Positions 8,232 to 18,010 of a stretch of DNA of 64,000 nt are shown here, in pieces. The first letter of the stretch is position 1; every line of letters starts with the position of its first letter. Source of the DNA: Rhodospirillales bacterium (GTDB taxonomy: Bacteria; Pseudomonadota; Alphaproteobacteria; ATCC43930; CGMCC-115725). A program made the translations under genes and the position numbers. The stretch spans positions 186,001 through 250,000 of the forward strand of contig CANJCB010000001.1 in the NCBI GenBank assembly GCA_947473305.1, read 5' to 3'. Below the pieces are notes generated by a model that saw only the letters and a list, made by a program, of their open reading frames with translations, did no database searches and was not told where the DNA came from.

Positions 8232-9001
8232 GCGGACCCAAGATCTCCGTGCGCGGATTGCGCAAGAGCTTCGGCCGAAAGGTCGTGCTGGACGGCATCG
8301 ATATCGATGTGGGCCGGCAGGAGAGCCTCGTCATCATCGGCGGCTCGGGCACCGGCAAATCCGTGCTGATTAAATGCATCATCGGGTTGATCCAGCCGGA
8401 TGCGGGCTCGATCAAGCTCGATGGGCAGGAGGTCGCCGACCTTGGCCGTGGCGACCGGGAGAAGACCATGCAGAAATTCGGCATGCTCTTCCAGGGTGGC
8501 GCCCTCTTCGATTCGCTGCCGGTCTGGGAGAATGTCGCCTTCGGCCTGATCCAGGGACGCGGCATGGACCGCGCGGCGGCCAAGGAGATTGCGATCCGGA
8601 AGCTCGCCCAGGTGGGCCTGGGCGCGGAAGTCGGGGAATTGAGTCCTTCCGAACTTTCCGGCGGGATGCAGAAGCGCGTGGCACTTGCCCGCGCCATCGC
8701 AGCCGAGCCCGAGATCGTGATCTTCGACGAGCCCACGACCGGCCTCGATCCGATCATGAGCGACGTGATCAACGAGCTGATCGTCAAATGCGTCAAGGAG
8801 CTGGGGATCACGGCCATCTCCATCACCCATGACATGGCGAGCGCCCGCAAGATCTCCGACCGGATCGCCATGATCTACAAGGGCAAGATCATCTGGACGG
8901 GCGCCACCGCCGAGATCGACCGCTCCGGCAACGAATATGTGGACCAATTCATCCATGGCCGGGCGACCGGACCCATCCAGATGGAAGTTCGCGCGCTGTG
9001 A
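8228..9001 (+). CDS. mlaF: MlaF-family lipid ABC transporter ATP-binding protein
   Basis: 257-residue cytoplasmic ATPase. Walker A GGSGTGKSV, the Q-loop region MLFQGGALFDSLPVWENVAFGL typical of MlaF/Ttg2A, signature LSGGMQKRVALARA, Walker B VIFDEPTTGLDPIMSD and switch His in SITHDMASA are all present. It pairs with the permease gene in front (ATGA overlap) to form an Mla-type phospholipid transporter. The distinctive FDSLPVWENV segment separates it from ordinary import ATPases. radA follows after 22 bases. In several bacteria mlaD, mlaC and mlaB come next; here they do not, while MlaA- and MlaC-like genes appear about 20 kb away in the hopanoid island. Confidence 0.9.
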   Translation: MSGPKISVRGLRKSFGRKVVLDGIDIDVGRQESLVIIGGSGTGKSVLIKCIIGLIQPDAGSIKLDGQEVADLGRGDREKTMQKFGMLFQGGALFDSLPVWENVAFGLIQGRGMDRAAAKEIAIRKLAQVGLGAEVGELSPSELSGGMQKRVALARAIAAEPEIVIFDEPTTGLDPIMSDVINELIVKCVKELGITAISITHDMASARKISDRIAMIYKGKIIWTGATAEIDRSGNEYVDQFIHGRATGPIQMEVRAL

Positions 9002-9023
9002 CCCGGCGGCAGGTCTGATTCCC

Positions 9024-10442
9024 ATGGCGCGGACGCAAGCTCGCTTCGTCTGCCAGGAATGCGGCGCGGTCCACGCCAAATGGGCCGGCAAATGCGATGC
9101 CTGCGGAGCCTGGTCCTCGCTGGTCGAGGAAGTCCAGCGGGACAGCCTTCCCAAGGGGTTGGGCACAGCGCGAGGCCGGGCGATCGAATTCGTCGGCTTG
9201 GTAGGCTCGAGCACGCCGCCGCCCCGGCGTGTCAGCGGCCTCGCCGAATTCGACCGGGTCTGCGGGGGCGGGCTCGTCCCAGGTTCCGCGCTATTGGTCG
9301 GCGGCGATCCCGGCATCGGCAAATCGACCATCCTGCTGCAGGCCGTGGCGGCCCTGGCCTCGGGCGGCAACGGCCGCCCCCAGATCCGCTGCGCCTATAT
9401 CTCGGGCGAGGAATCGCTCGACCAGGTGAGGCTGCGGGCTTCCCGGCTGGCGGTGGCCGGATCGCCGGTCCAATTGGCAGCGGCGACCAGCGTGCGGGAT
9501 ATCGTGGCCTCCCTCGACCAAATCCAAGGCCCCGAGGTGGTGGTCATCGATTCGATACAGACTATGTATCTCGATACGCTGGACAGCGCGCCGGGCACGG
9601 TCAGCCAGGTGCGCGCCTCGGCGCAGGAACTGATCCGGCTCGCGAAGCTCAGGGGCTTCACGGTGATCCTCGTGGGCCATGTCACCAAGGAGGGATTGAT
9701 CGCCGGTCCTCGCGTGCTGGAGCACATGGTCGATACGGTCCTCTATTTCGAGGGCGAGCGCGGCCATCAGTTTCGCATCCTCCGCGCGGTCAAGAACCGC
9801 TTCGGCCCCACGGACGAGATCGGCGTCTTCGAGATGACCGATGGCGGCCTCGCCGAGGTCCCGAACCCGTCCGCCCTCTTCCTCGCCGACCGCCAGCACG
9901 CGGTGAGCGGCGCCGCCGTCTTCGCCGGCATGGAGGGCTCCCGGCCCATGCTGGTCGAGATCCAGGCCCTGGTCGCGCCCTCCCCGCTCGGCACGCCGCG
10001 ACGCGCGGTCGTCGGCTGGGACGCCAACCGGCTGGCCATGGTGATGGCGGTGCTCGACGCACGCTGCGGCCTCTCGATCGGCCCCAACGACGTCTATCTC
10101 AATGTGGCGGGCGGGTTGCGCATCGGCGAGCCCGCTGCCGATCTGGCGGTGGCGGCGGCGCTGGTGTCGGCCCTGACGCTCCATCCGGTGCCCGCTGAGA
10201 CGGTGGTTTTCGGCGAGATCGGGCTTTCGGGCGAGGTTCGGGCGGTCAGCCAGGCCGAAGCCCGCCTCAAGGAAGCCGGGAAACTCGGTTTCGACGGCGC
10301 CTGGATCCCGCCGCGCCGGGCCAAGGACAAATCCAAGGAACGCAGCGGAGGTCTTAAATTGCGCGAGATCAGCCATCTGCGCGATCTGGTCGAGCTTTTC
10401 GAAGACGTGCCGCGCCGCGCCGCGAAGGAGGCAGCCCGATGA
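9024..10442 (+). CDS. radA: DNA repair protein RadA
   Basis: RadA (Sms) promotes branch migration and processing of recombination intermediates. 472 residues from the ATG at 9024. A longer in-frame extension upstream overlaps mlaF and is rejected, because the family starts at the zinc finger. Domains in order: zinc finger CQECG...CDACG (residues 10-29), RecA-like ATPase with Walker A GDPGIGKST, the RadA-specific KNRFG motif in AVKNRFGPTDEIG, and a C-terminal Lon-protease-like domain (PxxxLNVAGGLRIGEPAADLAVAAAL) without need of the protease serine. Its stop overlaps the cvpA start by four bases. Confidence 0.96.
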   Translation: MARTQARFVCQECGAVHAKWAGKCDACGAWSSLVEEVQRDSLPKGLGTARGRAIEFVGLVGSSTPPPRRVSGLAEFDRVCGGGLVPGSALLVGGDPGIGKSTILLQAVAALASGGNGRPQIRCAYISGEESLDQVRLRASRLAVAGSPVQLAAATSVRDIVASLDQIQGPEVVVIDSIQTMYLDTLDSAPGTVSQVRASAQELIRLAKLRGFTVILVGHVTKEGLIAGPRVLEHMVDTVLYFEGERGHQFRILRAVKNRFGPTDEIGVFEMTDGGLAEVPNPSALFLADRQHAVSGAAVFAGMEGSRPMLVEIQALVAPSPLGTPRRAVVGWDANRLAMVMAVLDARCGLSIGPNDVYLNVAGGLRIGEPAADLAVAAALVSALTLHPVPAETVVFGEIGLSGEVRAVSQAEARLKEAGKLGFDGAWIPPRRAKDKSKERSGGLKLREISHLRDLVELFEDVPRRAAKEAAR

Positions 10443-11095
10443 ACGCACTCGATCTCGTCGTCATCGGCATCATCCTCTTTTCCGGCCTTTTCGCCTTCAC
10501 CCGCGGCTTTGTCCGGGAGGCGCTGTCGGTCGCGACCTGGGTCGGCGCCGGTCTCGCGGCGCTCTATTTCTATCCCTACCTGCGCCCCGTCGCGGATCGC
10601 TTCCTGTCCAATCCGACGGTGGCGAATATCGCGACGGGCGTGGCGATCTTCCTGGTCGCGCTGATCCTCCTCTCGATCCTGTCCTCGGCCATCGCCGGCA
10701 GGGTCAAGAACAGTTCGCTCTCGGCTCTGGACCGCACGCTGGGCCTGCTGTTCGGGCTGGCGCGGGGAGCTTTGCTCGCCTGCCTCGGGTATCTCGCCCT
10801 GGCCTGGGCGCTCCCGGCGGACCAGCGGCCGGCCTGGATGACCCAGGCCCGCAGCCTGCCTTTCCTGCAGAGCGGCGCGGAAACCATCCAATCCTTCCTG
10901 CCCGAGTCGCTCGTAAGACGCACCGTGGATCGCTCGGAGGAGACCCGGAAAGCCCTGGAACAGGCGCAGCAGCTCCGCTCCCTGGTCGCCCCGCCGGCGC
11001 CCGCTGCCGCTCCACCCAAGCAAGGCCAGCAGCCCGTCTACAACGAAGGCGAGCGGCGCGACATGAACCGCCTGATGCAGCAAAACTCCCGATAG
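10439..11095 (+). CDS. cvpA: CvpA family membrane protein
   Basis: 218-residue inner-membrane protein. The first 125 or so residues hold about four hydrophobic helices with the family start ALDLVVIGIILFSGLFAFTRGFVREALSV. The C-terminal tail (about 140-218) is cytosolic or periplasmic, Pro/Ala/Gln-rich and poorly conserved. CvpA is needed for colicin V export in E. coli, and in many bacteria it lies directly before purF, as here. Its general function is linked to envelope integrity. The start overlaps radA (ATGA). A gap of 137 bases separates it from purF. Confidence 0.9.
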   Translation: MNALDLVVIGIILFSGLFAFTRGFVREALSVATWVGAGLAALYFYPYLRPVADRFLSNPTVANIATGVAIFLVALILLSILSSAIAGRVKNSSLSALDRTLGLLFGLARGALLACLGYLALAWALPADQRPAWMTQARSLPFLQSGAETIQSFLPESLVRRTVDRSEETRKALEQAQQLRSLVAPPAPAAAPPKQGQQPVYNEGERRDMNRLMQQNSR

Positions 11096-11232
11096 GGTTG
11101 AAGCGGGGTGGCGCAATCGCCCGAGCCCGTGTAGAAACCGGTTTCCGGACGAAGCCTCGACAAGGGGTGGGACGATCCCCACCTGACAGCCGCGATCGAT
11201 GCATCGGTCGCTACTCAGGAAAAGGCGGCGCG

Positions 11233-12687
11233 ATGCTGACCACCGATCCCTATGACGACGACCATCTTCGCGACGAATGTGGCGTCTTTGGCATCTATGG
11301 CCATGCCGACTCCTCCGCCCTCGCGGCGCTCGGCCTTCACGCGCTCCAGCATCGCGGCCAAGAGGCGGCGGGTATCGTCACCTACGACGGCGAGCAGTTC
11401 CACGCCCATCGCGGGTTGGGCCTTGTCAGCGATAATTTCAGCAACAAGGACATCATCGCGAGCCTTGTGGGTCATTCCGGGATCGGCCATGTCCGCTATG
11501 CGACCACCGGCGAAGTGGCGATCCGCAACGTTCAGCCCCTCTTCGCCGATTTCGAATTCGGCGGGCTCGCGATCTGCCACAACGGCAACCTGACCAATTC
11601 CTATCACCTGCGCCGCCAGCTCGTGCGGCGCGGCAGCATCTTCCAGTCGACCAGCGACACCGAGGTTATCGTCCATCTCATCGCGACGAGCCTCAAGGAG
11701 ACCGTCGAAGAGCGCATGGTCGACGCCCTCCGCCAAGTGGAAGGCGCCTATTCCCTGGTTGCCCTCACCCAGACCGGCATCATCGGCGTCCGCGACCCCT
11801 TGGGTGTCCGCCCGCTGGCCTTGGGCAAGCTCGGTGACGCCTATATCCTGGCGTCGGAAAGCTGCGCCTTCGACATCATCGGCGCGGATTTCGTGCGGGA
11901 TATCGAGCCCGGCGAGATCATCACCATCGGCGCGCATGGGCTGAAGAGCCTGAAACCCTTCGGCCGTCATCGCCGCCGCTTCTGCGTCTTCGAGCATATC
12001 TACTTCGCGCGGCCCGACAGTGTGGTCGAAGGCTTGAGCGTCTACGACGTCCGGAAACGGATCGGCGCGGAACTCGCCCGCGAGAGCAGCATCGATGCCG
12101 ATGTGGTGGTTCCGGTCCCTGATTCGGGCGTACCGGCGGCGCTGGGCTATTCGGTCGAAAGCGGCCTGCCTTTCGAGCTCGGCATCATCCGGAACCACTA
12201 TGTGGGCCGGACCTTCATCGAGCCCACCGATCAGATCCGCCATTTGGGCGTCCGATTGAAGCACAGCGCCAACCGCGGCCATCTCGCCGGCAAGCGGGTG
12301 ATCCTGGTGGACGATTCGATCGTGCGCGGCACCACTTCAACCAAGATCGTCGATATGGTCCGCAATGCCGGGGCGAGCGAAGTCCATATGCGGATATCGA
12401 GCCCGCCGACGAGCTATTCCTGCTTCTATGGCATCGCCACGCCGGAGCGCGACAAGCTCCTCGCCTCGCGCTTCGATATCGCGGGGATGACCAAGTTCAT
12501 CGGCTGCGACACCCTGGCGTTCATCTCGATCGATGGACTTTACCGGGCCATGGGCGAACCTGCCCGCGATCCCGCAGCGCCCAAATTCTGCGACGCCTGC
12601 TTCACCGGCGATTATCCGATCCCGCTGGCGGATCACGACGCCGGCAAGGTCTCGACGCAGCTCTCCCTGCTCTCGGAAACGATCTGA
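11233..12687 (+). CDS. purF: Amidophosphoribosyltransferase
   Basis: First committed step of purine synthesis: PRPP plus glutamine to phosphoribosylamine. 484 residues. An N-terminal glutamine amidotransferase class II domain opens after a 15-residue propeptide at Cys16 (RDECGVFGIYGH), the nucleophile exposed by self-processing. The C-terminal phosphoribosyltransferase domain carries the PRPP loop VILVDDSIVRGTT. ATG at 11233 was chosen because it leaves the usual short propeptide; a 5' in-frame extension to 11098 has no family similarity. The 137-base leader contains a GGTGGG/CCCACC inverted repeat near 11165-11185 of unknown significance. The SDR gene follows after three bases. Confidence 0.96.
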   Translation: MLTTDPYDDDHLRDECGVFGIYGHADSSALAALGLHALQHRGQEAAGIVTYDGEQFHAHRGLGLVSDNFSNKDIIASLVGHSGIGHVRYATTGEVAIRNVQPLFADFEFGGLAICHNGNLTNSYHLRRQLVRRGSIFQSTSDTEVIVHLIATSLKETVEERMVDALRQVEGAYSLVALTQTGIIGVRDPLGVRPLALGKLGDAYILASESCAFDIIGADFVRDIEPGEIITIGAHGLKSLKPFGRHRRRFCVFEHIYFARPDSVVEGLSVYDVRKRIGAELARESSIDADVVVPVPDSGVPAALGYSVESGLPFELGIIRNHYVGRTFIEPTDQIRHLGVRLKHSANRGHLAGKRVILVDDSIVRGTTSTKIVDMVRNAGASEVHMRISSPPTSYSCFYGIATPERDKLLASRFDIAGMTKFIGCDTLAFISIDGLYRAMGEPARDPAAPKFCDACFTGDYPIPLADHDAGKVSTQLSLLSETI

Positions 12688-12690
12688 CCC

Positions 12691-13416
12691 ATGACCGAGG
12701 CTAACCCCGGCGGACGGCTCGCGGGCCGTCTCGCCCTCATCACGGGCGCGTCCCGGGGGATCGGAGCCGCCGTCGCCAAGCGCTTTGCGGCGGAGGGCGC
12801 CCATCTCGTGCTGATCGCCCGCACGGTCGGCGGGCTCGAAGAAACGGACGACGCGGTCCGCGCGGCGGGCGGCCAGGCGACCCTGCTGCCTCTCGACCTC
12901 AGGCAATACGACAAGATCGACCAGATGGGCGCGGCGCTCTACGAACGCTTCGGGCGTCTGGATATCCTGGTCGGCAATGCGGGCGTCCTGGGGGCGCTCT
13001 CGCCCACCGGCCACTTCGGTCCGAAGGTTTGGCAGGAAGTCATGGACGTCAACCTCACGGCCAATTGGCGGCTGATCCGGTCGCTCGATCCCCTGCTCCG
13101 TCTGTCGCCCTCGGGCCGGGCGATCTTCGTGACCGCTTCGGTTGCGCAGGAAGCCACGCCTTTTTGGGGCGCCTATGCGGCGAGCAAGGCCGGGCTCGAA
13201 ACGCTCGTCCGCTGCTATGCGGGTGAAGTCGCGAATACGCCTGTCCGCGCCAATCTCATCGATCCGGGCATCGTTCGCACCGCCTTGCGCGCCCAGGGCT
13301 TCCCGCTCGAAAACAAATCCGCTTTGACTTCGCCCGAGGCCGTGACCGGGGCCTTCGTCGATCTGGCGGCGGCGGACTGCGCCCTCAACGGCCAGATCGT
13401 TACCGCTCAGGCCTGA
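12691..13416 (+). CDS. Short-chain dehydrogenase/reductase downstream of purF
   Basis: 241-residue classical SDR: nucleotide-binding TGASRGIG near residues 19-26, NAGVLGALSP, catalytic Ser in VTASVAQ, and Tyr-x3-Lys in YAASKAGLE. This purF-adjacent SDR is a conserved pairing in alphaproteobacteria but its substrate is not known to me. The NAGVL...VNLTANWRLIRSLDPLL region resembles YciK-type oxidoreductases. It starts three bases after purF and is certainly in the same transcript. It converges with der with no intervening base. Confidence 0.88.
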   Translation: MTEANPGGRLAGRLALITGASRGIGAAVAKRFAAEGAHLVLIARTVGGLEETDDAVRAAGGQATLLPLDLRQYDKIDQMGAALYERFGRLDILVGNAGVLGALSPTGHFGPKVWQEVMDVNLTANWRLIRSLDPLLRLSPSGRAIFVTASVAQEATPFWGAYAASKAGLETLVRCYAGEVANTPVRANLIDPGIVRTALRAQGFPLENKSALTSPEAVTGAFVDLAAADCALNGQIVTAQA

Positions 13417-14775
13417 TCAGTCCTTGTCCGCAAAGGGGTTCTTGCCCTTGCGGAGCATCATCCGGATCGGCACGCCCTGGATGTCGAAGTCGTCCCTGAT
13501 GAGATTGACCAGATAGCGCCGATAGGCGTCCGGCAGATCGCCGGGATGCGAGGAAAACAGCGCGAAGGTGGGCGGCCGGATATTGGCCTGGGACATGAAG
13601 CGCAGCTTCAATCGCCGCCCCTCGACCAGCGGCGGCGGATGGCGTTCCTGGACCGCGCCCAGCCAGCGGTTGAGCACCGGCGTCGGGATGCGGCGGTTCC
13701 AGGCCTCATAGGTGTGGAAGACCTCGGGCATGAGCTTGTCGAGACCAGCGCCCGTCATGGCGGAAACCGGTACGAAGCGTACGCCCGAAAGCTGCGACAG
13801 CGAAATCTGGAGCCGGTCCTTCAACAGGGACAAGGTCTCCTGCTTGTTCGTCACGATATCCCATTTGTTGAGAACCAGAACAAGCGCCCGGCCCTCGTCC
13901 TCGACCAGCCGCGCGATGGTCAGATCCTGCTTCTCCATCGGCTGGGTGGCGTCGATCACCAGCATGACGACCTCGGCGAAGCGGATCGTCCGCAAGGTGT
14001 CGCCCACGGAAAGCTTTTCGAGTTTCTCCTCGATCCGCGCCCGGCGCCTCAGACCCGCCGTATCCACCAGCCGGATCGGTTTCCCCTCCCATTCCCATTC
14101 TACGGCAATGGAGTCCCTAGTAATTCCCGCTTCCGGCCCCGTCAAAAGCCGCTCCTCCCCGAGGAGGCGATTGACGAGAGTGGATTTGCCGACATTGGGA
14201 CGGCCGACGATAGCCATCTGCAACGGCTTGCCGGCAACCGGTTCTTCCGGGTCGGGCTCCTCCTGCGGCGCTTCTATGTCCGGCCCCATGACACCGACAA
14301 GCGCGTCGTAAAGCTCGCCCATGCCTTCGCCATGTTCGGCCGAAATCGGCACGGGATCGCCGAGGCCGAGCGCGAAAGCCTCGTAAAGGCCCGAGTCTCC
14401 GGCCCTTCCCTCGGTCTTATTGGCGACCAGGATGATCGGTGTCGCGCCCCGCCGCAGCAGGGCGGCGAAATGCCGGTCAAGCGCGGTCACGCCGATGCGC
14501 GCGTCGATCATCAGGAGAGCGACATCGGCCTCGGTGATCGCCCGCTCCGTCTGCTCCCGCATCCGAGCCTCGAGCGTGCCGGTAGCGGCCTCTTCGAGAC
14601 CGGCCGTATCGATCACCCGGAACTCCATACCGGCGATCGAGCCCGCCCCTTCCCGGCGATCGCGCGTCACGCCCGGCGTGTCGTCAACCAGCGCGATGCG
14701 GTTGCCGATCAGCCGGTTGAAAAGCGTCGATTTGCCGACATTGGGGCGGCCGACTATGGCGACCGTGAAGTTCAT
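13417..14775 (-). CDS. der: Ribosome biogenesis GTPase Der (EngA)
   Basis: Essential GTPase for 50S subunit maturation. 452 residues with the diagnostic tandem GTPase domains. The first has GRPNVGKST at 8-16, DTAGLEE and NKTEG. The second has [18 protein letters not shown] near 191-208, DTAGLRRR and NKWD. A C-terminal KH-like domain (about 365-452) follows. Length is usual. It is the last gene of the minus-strand group TPR protein-bamB-der, the same order as yfgM-bamB-der in E. coli; the bamB stop is one base before its ATG. Confidence 0.97.
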   Translation of the reverse strand: MNFTVAIVGRPNVGKSTLFNRLIGNRIALVDDTPGVTRDRREGAGSIAGMEFRVIDTAGLEEAATGTLEARMREQTERAITEADVALLMIDARIGVTALDRHFAALLRRGATPIILVANKTEGRAGDSGLYEAFALGLGDPVPISAEHGEGMGELYDALVGVMGPDIEAPQEEPDPEEPVAGKPLQMAIVGRPNVGKSTLVNRLLGEERLLTGPEAGITRDSIAVEWEWEGKPIRLVDTAGLRRRARIEEKLEKLSVGDTLRTIRFAEVVMLVIDATQPMEKQDLTIARLVEDEGRALVLVLNKWDIVTNKQETLSLLKDRLQISLSQLSGVRFVPVSAMTGAGLDKLMPEVFHTYEAWNRRIPTPVLNRWLGAVQERHPPPLVEGRRLKLRFMSQANIRPPTFALFSSHPGDLPDAYRRYLVNLIRDDFDIQGVPIRMMLRKGKNPFADKD

Positions 14776-14776
14776 G

Positions 14777-16102
14777 CTATCGCAGCGCCACCAGATCGGC
14801 GTCCTCTGTCAGGACATAGAGGGTATTTCCGGCCAGCACGGGAGCGATGAAGGTCCCGTCTGGAAGATCGACCCGGCCGAGCGCCTTGCCCGTATAGGGC
14901 GAGAGCGAGAGGGCATCGCCATTCGAGCCGACCACGATGAGCCGGTCCCCGCCCAGCACGGGGCCAGCCCATTGGATCGGATCCTTCTTCTTCTTTTCGT
15001 TCTCGTAGCGGGGCAGTCCCTGCACCCAGCGCACACGGCCGTCCTGGCGAGCGAGGCACACAACCTCGCCCTCGTTGGTCAGCACATAGACGAAATCGCC
15101 GGCGACCCAAGGCGAGTGGACCCCGCCGATCTCCTGTTCCCAGACCCTTTCGCCGGTCCTGAGATCGATCGATACCAGCCTGCCGCTATGGCTGATCGCC
15201 AGGACCCGCCCCCGGTCGATCACCGGCCGGCCACGGATATCGGCCATGGTCGAGACCGCATCGAACCGCCGGCTGGTCGCCAGATTGTCGGTCCAGACCG
15301 GTCGGCCATTCTCGACACGGAGCGCGAAGACCTCACCGGAGGAATAGGGAACGACGACGATATCGCCCTCGACCGCCGGGCTCGCATCGCCCTGCAGGCC
15401 CGCCGTCTCGGGAATGCCGTTATGAGTCCAAAGCCGCCGCCCGTCGTCGGCGGCCATCACATCGAGCTGGTTGTTGACCGTGACCGCGAAGACCCGGCCA
15501 TCCGCCACCGTCGGCGCACCATGCACCGGGGCCGAGAGCTGCTGGCGCCAGAGTTCCTTGCCGGTATCCGGATTGAGCGCGATGAGCTGCCCATAGCCGG
15601 TCGCCACGTAGAGTTGATTGCTGTCGAAGGCCAGACCGCCCCCATAGGTATTGGCGCGAGCACCGTCAGGCTGTGTGTCGAAGGTCCAGGCGCGCCGCCC
15701 CGTTGCCGCATCGAGCGCGTAGACTTCGTCGATGGCGTCGAGGGCGAAGACCTTGCCCTTGGCGACGATGGGCTGGGCGATGACCCGGCCATAGCGATGG
15801 GCGCCGTCGCCCACGCTGGAACTCCAGATCCGTTTCACATTGTCGCCGAGCGCCAGATGCTGCATGGCGTGGTTGGGGTAGCCTCCCGCCTGGGGCCAAT
15901 CGGGGTTCTCGTCGGGCCTCGGCAGGCGAACGTCGACTTGGGCGAGCGAGGGATCGGGCTCCAACCTGCGCTCCAGGCTCAGGACCGAAATGCGCTCACC
16001 GGTCAAAGGGGTCTTGGAGCTGTCGTCGAAAAGCCCGTCGAACCATGAGCAGCCGGTCAAGGCCATCAGCGGGAGAAGGACAACGAAACGGTACTTGGTC
16101 AT
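14777..16102 (-). CDS. bamB: Outer membrane assembly lipoprotein BamB
   Basis: 441 residues. Lipoprotein signal [18 protein letters not shown] with lipobox LTGC at Cys18. The remainder is a PQQ-type eight-bladed beta-propeller with repeated blade motifs such as [31 protein letters not shown] and [14 protein letters not shown]. BamB supports the BAM complex in folding outer-membrane proteins and sits on the periplasmic face of the outer membrane. Context (TPR protein before, der after) confirms BamB over a PQQ-dependent dehydrogenase. It starts 18 bases after the TPR gene stop. Confidence 0.93.
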   Translation of the reverse strand: MTKYRFVVLLPLMALTGCSWFDGLFDDSSKTPLTGERISVLSLERRLEPDPSLAQVDVRLPRPDENPDWPQAGGYPNHAMQHLALGDNVKRIWSSSVGDGAHRYGRVIAQPIVAKGKVFALDAIDEVYALDAATGRRAWTFDTQPDGARANTYGGGLAFDSNQLYVATGYGQLIALNPDTGKELWRQQLSAPVHGAPTVADGRVFAVTVNNQLDVMAADDGRRLWTHNGIPETAGLQGDASPAVEGDIVVVPYSSGEVFALRVENGRPVWTDNLATSRRFDAVSTMADIRGRPVIDRGRVLAISHSGRLVSIDLRTGERVWEQEIGGVHSPWVAGDFVYVLTNEGEVVCLARQDGRVRWVQGLPRYENEKKKKDPIQWAGPVLGGDRLIVVGSNGDALSLSPYTGKALGRVDLPDGTFIAPVLAGNTLYVLTEDADLVALR

Positions 16103-16120
16103 CAGGATATCCGCTGTAGG

Positions 16121-16765
16121 TTACGTGCCAAGCGCCGCGACCATCTCCGCCGCCCGGGCGCGCAGGCTCTGAGGCGCAGATAGGTCGTCCGCCAGCTTTT
16201 GGTAGGTGCTTCGGGCAGCTTCCTTGTCGCCGCCCTTGAGCTGGGCAAGCGCCGTCAATTCGAGAGCGGAACCGTGCCAGGGGCTGCCCGCGTCGGTCAG
16301 CGGCTTCAAGCGGTCGACGATCGCTTTGGCGTCGCCGGCCTTGAGCCCGTTGATCGCCGATAGGATCGTTGCGAGGTCGCGAAAGGACCGATCTATGGAG
16401 CTATCGGCGGCTATCGCGTCATAAGCCGAAAGCGCCCCGGCGGCATCGCCCGCCTTGGCTTTCAGGCCCGCCGCTTCGAGACGCGCGAGCACGGCGCGCC
16501 CCGAAGTGGTCGAAGTCGCGATTCCGGCGAAAGCAGCTTGAGCCTCGTCGGTCTTACCGTTGCGCACGAGATCCGCCGCAGCGACGTAACGCGCACCTTC
16601 AGCCTCCCGCTCGCGCTTTTGATATTCCCGCCAGCCGAGGATGCCGGAAGCGATCACAACGATGAGAACCGCGCCAACGATCAGATGGGGGCCAAAGCGC
16701 TTCCAGAGCTTGAGGAGGTTGTCGCGCCTCAAGTCCTCGTCGATTTCACGAAATAGATCGGTCAC
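16121..16765 (-). CDS. YfgM-type membrane-anchored TPR protein
   Basis: 214 residues: a short cytoplasmic start (FREIDEDLRRDNLLKLWKRFG), one membrane helix (about 27-45), then a periplasmic region of Ala-rich helical repeats of TPR type (for example AAGLKAKAGDAAGALSAYDAIA and ALAQLKGGDKEAARSTYQKLA). This matches the YfgM family that associates with the SecYEG translocon and periplasmic chaperones in E. coli. Gene order with bamB and der supports the assignment. The start ATG fits the conserved N-terminus. Confidence 0.88.
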   Translation of the reverse strand: MTDLFREIDEDLRRDNLLKLWKRFGPHLIVGAVLIVVIASGILGWREYQKREREAEGARYVAAADLVRNGKTDEAQAAFAGIATSTTSGRAVLARLEAAGLKAKAGDAAGALSAYDAIAADSSIDRSFRDLATILSAINGLKAGDAKAIVDRLKPLTDAGSPWHGSALELTALAQLKGGDKEAARSTYQKLADDLSAPQSLRARAAEMVAALGT

Positions 16766-16898
16766 CCAGCGCTCCGGAAAATTTCGGCGCTACCATAACC
16801 GGTCGCAGAGGGCGAGGCAAACCCGCCGGGGTCGCAGCCACCGGCCGACAGGCTGGACGGCGTGGCGGAAATGAGGAACACTGGTCATCCGATAGGAA

Positions 16899-17288
16899 AT
16901 GACGGCTCCACGAGGCCCAAACCAGTCGATGGCGACATTCTACCGCCTCAGCGAATACCGTAAAAAGCATCGCTCCATTTTTTTCACGCGCCTGGAGCTC
17001 AATCAGCTTCTTGGGCTCTACAGCGTTCAGGTGGCGCGCGGGCAATGGCGCGACTATGCCATCGACCAGCGGGACGGCACGGCGTCCTTCGCCATCTTCC
17101 GCCATACGCACGAAAGCGCGCTTTTCACCGTCGTCAAATCGATCCCGGGCAGCAATAAGGCGGGCGACTATACGGTCTTGAGCGGTCGCGAACTCATTGT
17201 CTCGGCCCGGACTTTGCCCGACCTGCTCGCAGGATTGCTGAAGAAACTGCCTTCCTCGCGGCTCGCTTCGGACGAGCGTTACCGCTAA
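16899..17288 (+). CDS. DUF2794 family protein
   Basis: 129 residues. The core FYRLSEYRKKHRSIFFTRLELNQLLGLY...GQWRDYAIDQ...FAIFRH matches DUF2794, a small soluble family largely restricted to alphaproteobacteria, without known function. Two starts are possible: ATG 16899 (MTAPRGPNQS extension; its AGGA is only one base away) or ATG 16929 (MATFYRLSEY, with GAGG 13 bases upstream). The second fits the conserved domain edge equally well. It is divergent from the TPR gene and convergent with the lipoprotein gene, whose stop abuts it. Confidence 0.85.
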   Translation: MTAPRGPNQSMATFYRLSEYRKKHRSIFFTRLELNQLLGLYSVQVARGQWRDYAIDQRDGTASFAIFRHTHESALFTVVKSIPGSNKAGDYTVLSGRELIVSARTLPDLLAGLLKKLPSSRLASDERYR

Positions 17289-17903
17289 TCAGGTCTTGGG
17301 CGGCGCTGCGACCGGCGAGGCGGCCGCCACCGGCCCTTCGGCATCCGGATAGGCCCGGCGCATCGCCGCAACCGTATCCGCCGCCACGAATTCACCCGAT
17401 TGGGGCTGATGGGTCAGGGTCACGTCAACCGTGACGACCGACCGCAAATCGGCAAAGGGGCTGGTCACATAGGAGGGGAAAGGATAGGCCCCGCCCCAAA
17501 GGGCGTAATCGCGATAGAGCGGCCCCCGATAGAAGAAGGGATCGGGATAGGACGAATCGGCGGTCACATCGACGTCGAAGTTGCGGGTGTCGACCCGAAA
17601 TCCTTCATATCCCTGGGCCTGGGCGACCTGCGCCGCCCGCCACATGGCCAGATCGAGCGCCTGCGCCCGCGCCGCGACGGTGTCCCGCGCCCGAAGTTCA
17701 CCCGCGGTGACCGTTCTGCGCACCGGCGCCACATAGGTGACGCTCCAATGGCCGTCTCCCGTCGGGCGCTCCGTATAGCCAAAGTTCTGTCCCTGACCCA
17801 AGGGCGACAAAAGCGGCCTTGACGGCCCTTCCGCGCATCCCGAGAGCACCAGCATGCCGACCAAGGCGCAGGCCAGAATGGAAATCCGCGAACGCTCAGC
17901 CAT
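17289..17903 (-). CDS. CC0125/CC1285-type lipoprotein
   Basis: 204 residues with a lipoprotein signal ending LSGC (Cys23). The body has the pattern GYTERPTGDGHWSVTYVAP, then ALDLAMWRAAQVAQAQGYEGFRV, seen in alphaproteobacterial CC0125/CC1285-family lipoproteins, which carry a metal-resistance-like or chaperone-like helix pair and are uncharacterised. A Tyr/Pro-rich segment (about 117-145) precedes a beta strand VVTVDVTLTHQP. AAGGAG seven bases before the ATG supports the start. Probably anchored in the outer membrane; function unknown. Confidence 0.75.
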   Translation of the reverse strand: MAERSRISILACALVGMLVLSGCAEGPSRPLLSPLGQGQNFGYTERPTGDGHWSVTYVAPVRRTVTAGELRARDTVAARAQALDLAMWRAAQVAQAQGYEGFRVDTRNFDVDVTADSSYPDPFFYRGPLYRDYALWGGAYPFPSYVTSPFADLRSVVTVDVTLTHQPQSGEFVAADTVAAMRRAYPDAEGPVAAASPVAAPPKT

Positions 17904-18010
17904 CGCCGCATCTCCTTATGCCGGAGGGATCATTGCATTTCCCGGCAGACGAGCCCTCGCCGTGAAATTTGGAAACGCGCATAGTGGATGACAAGAGGGA
18001 GTATTCGGCT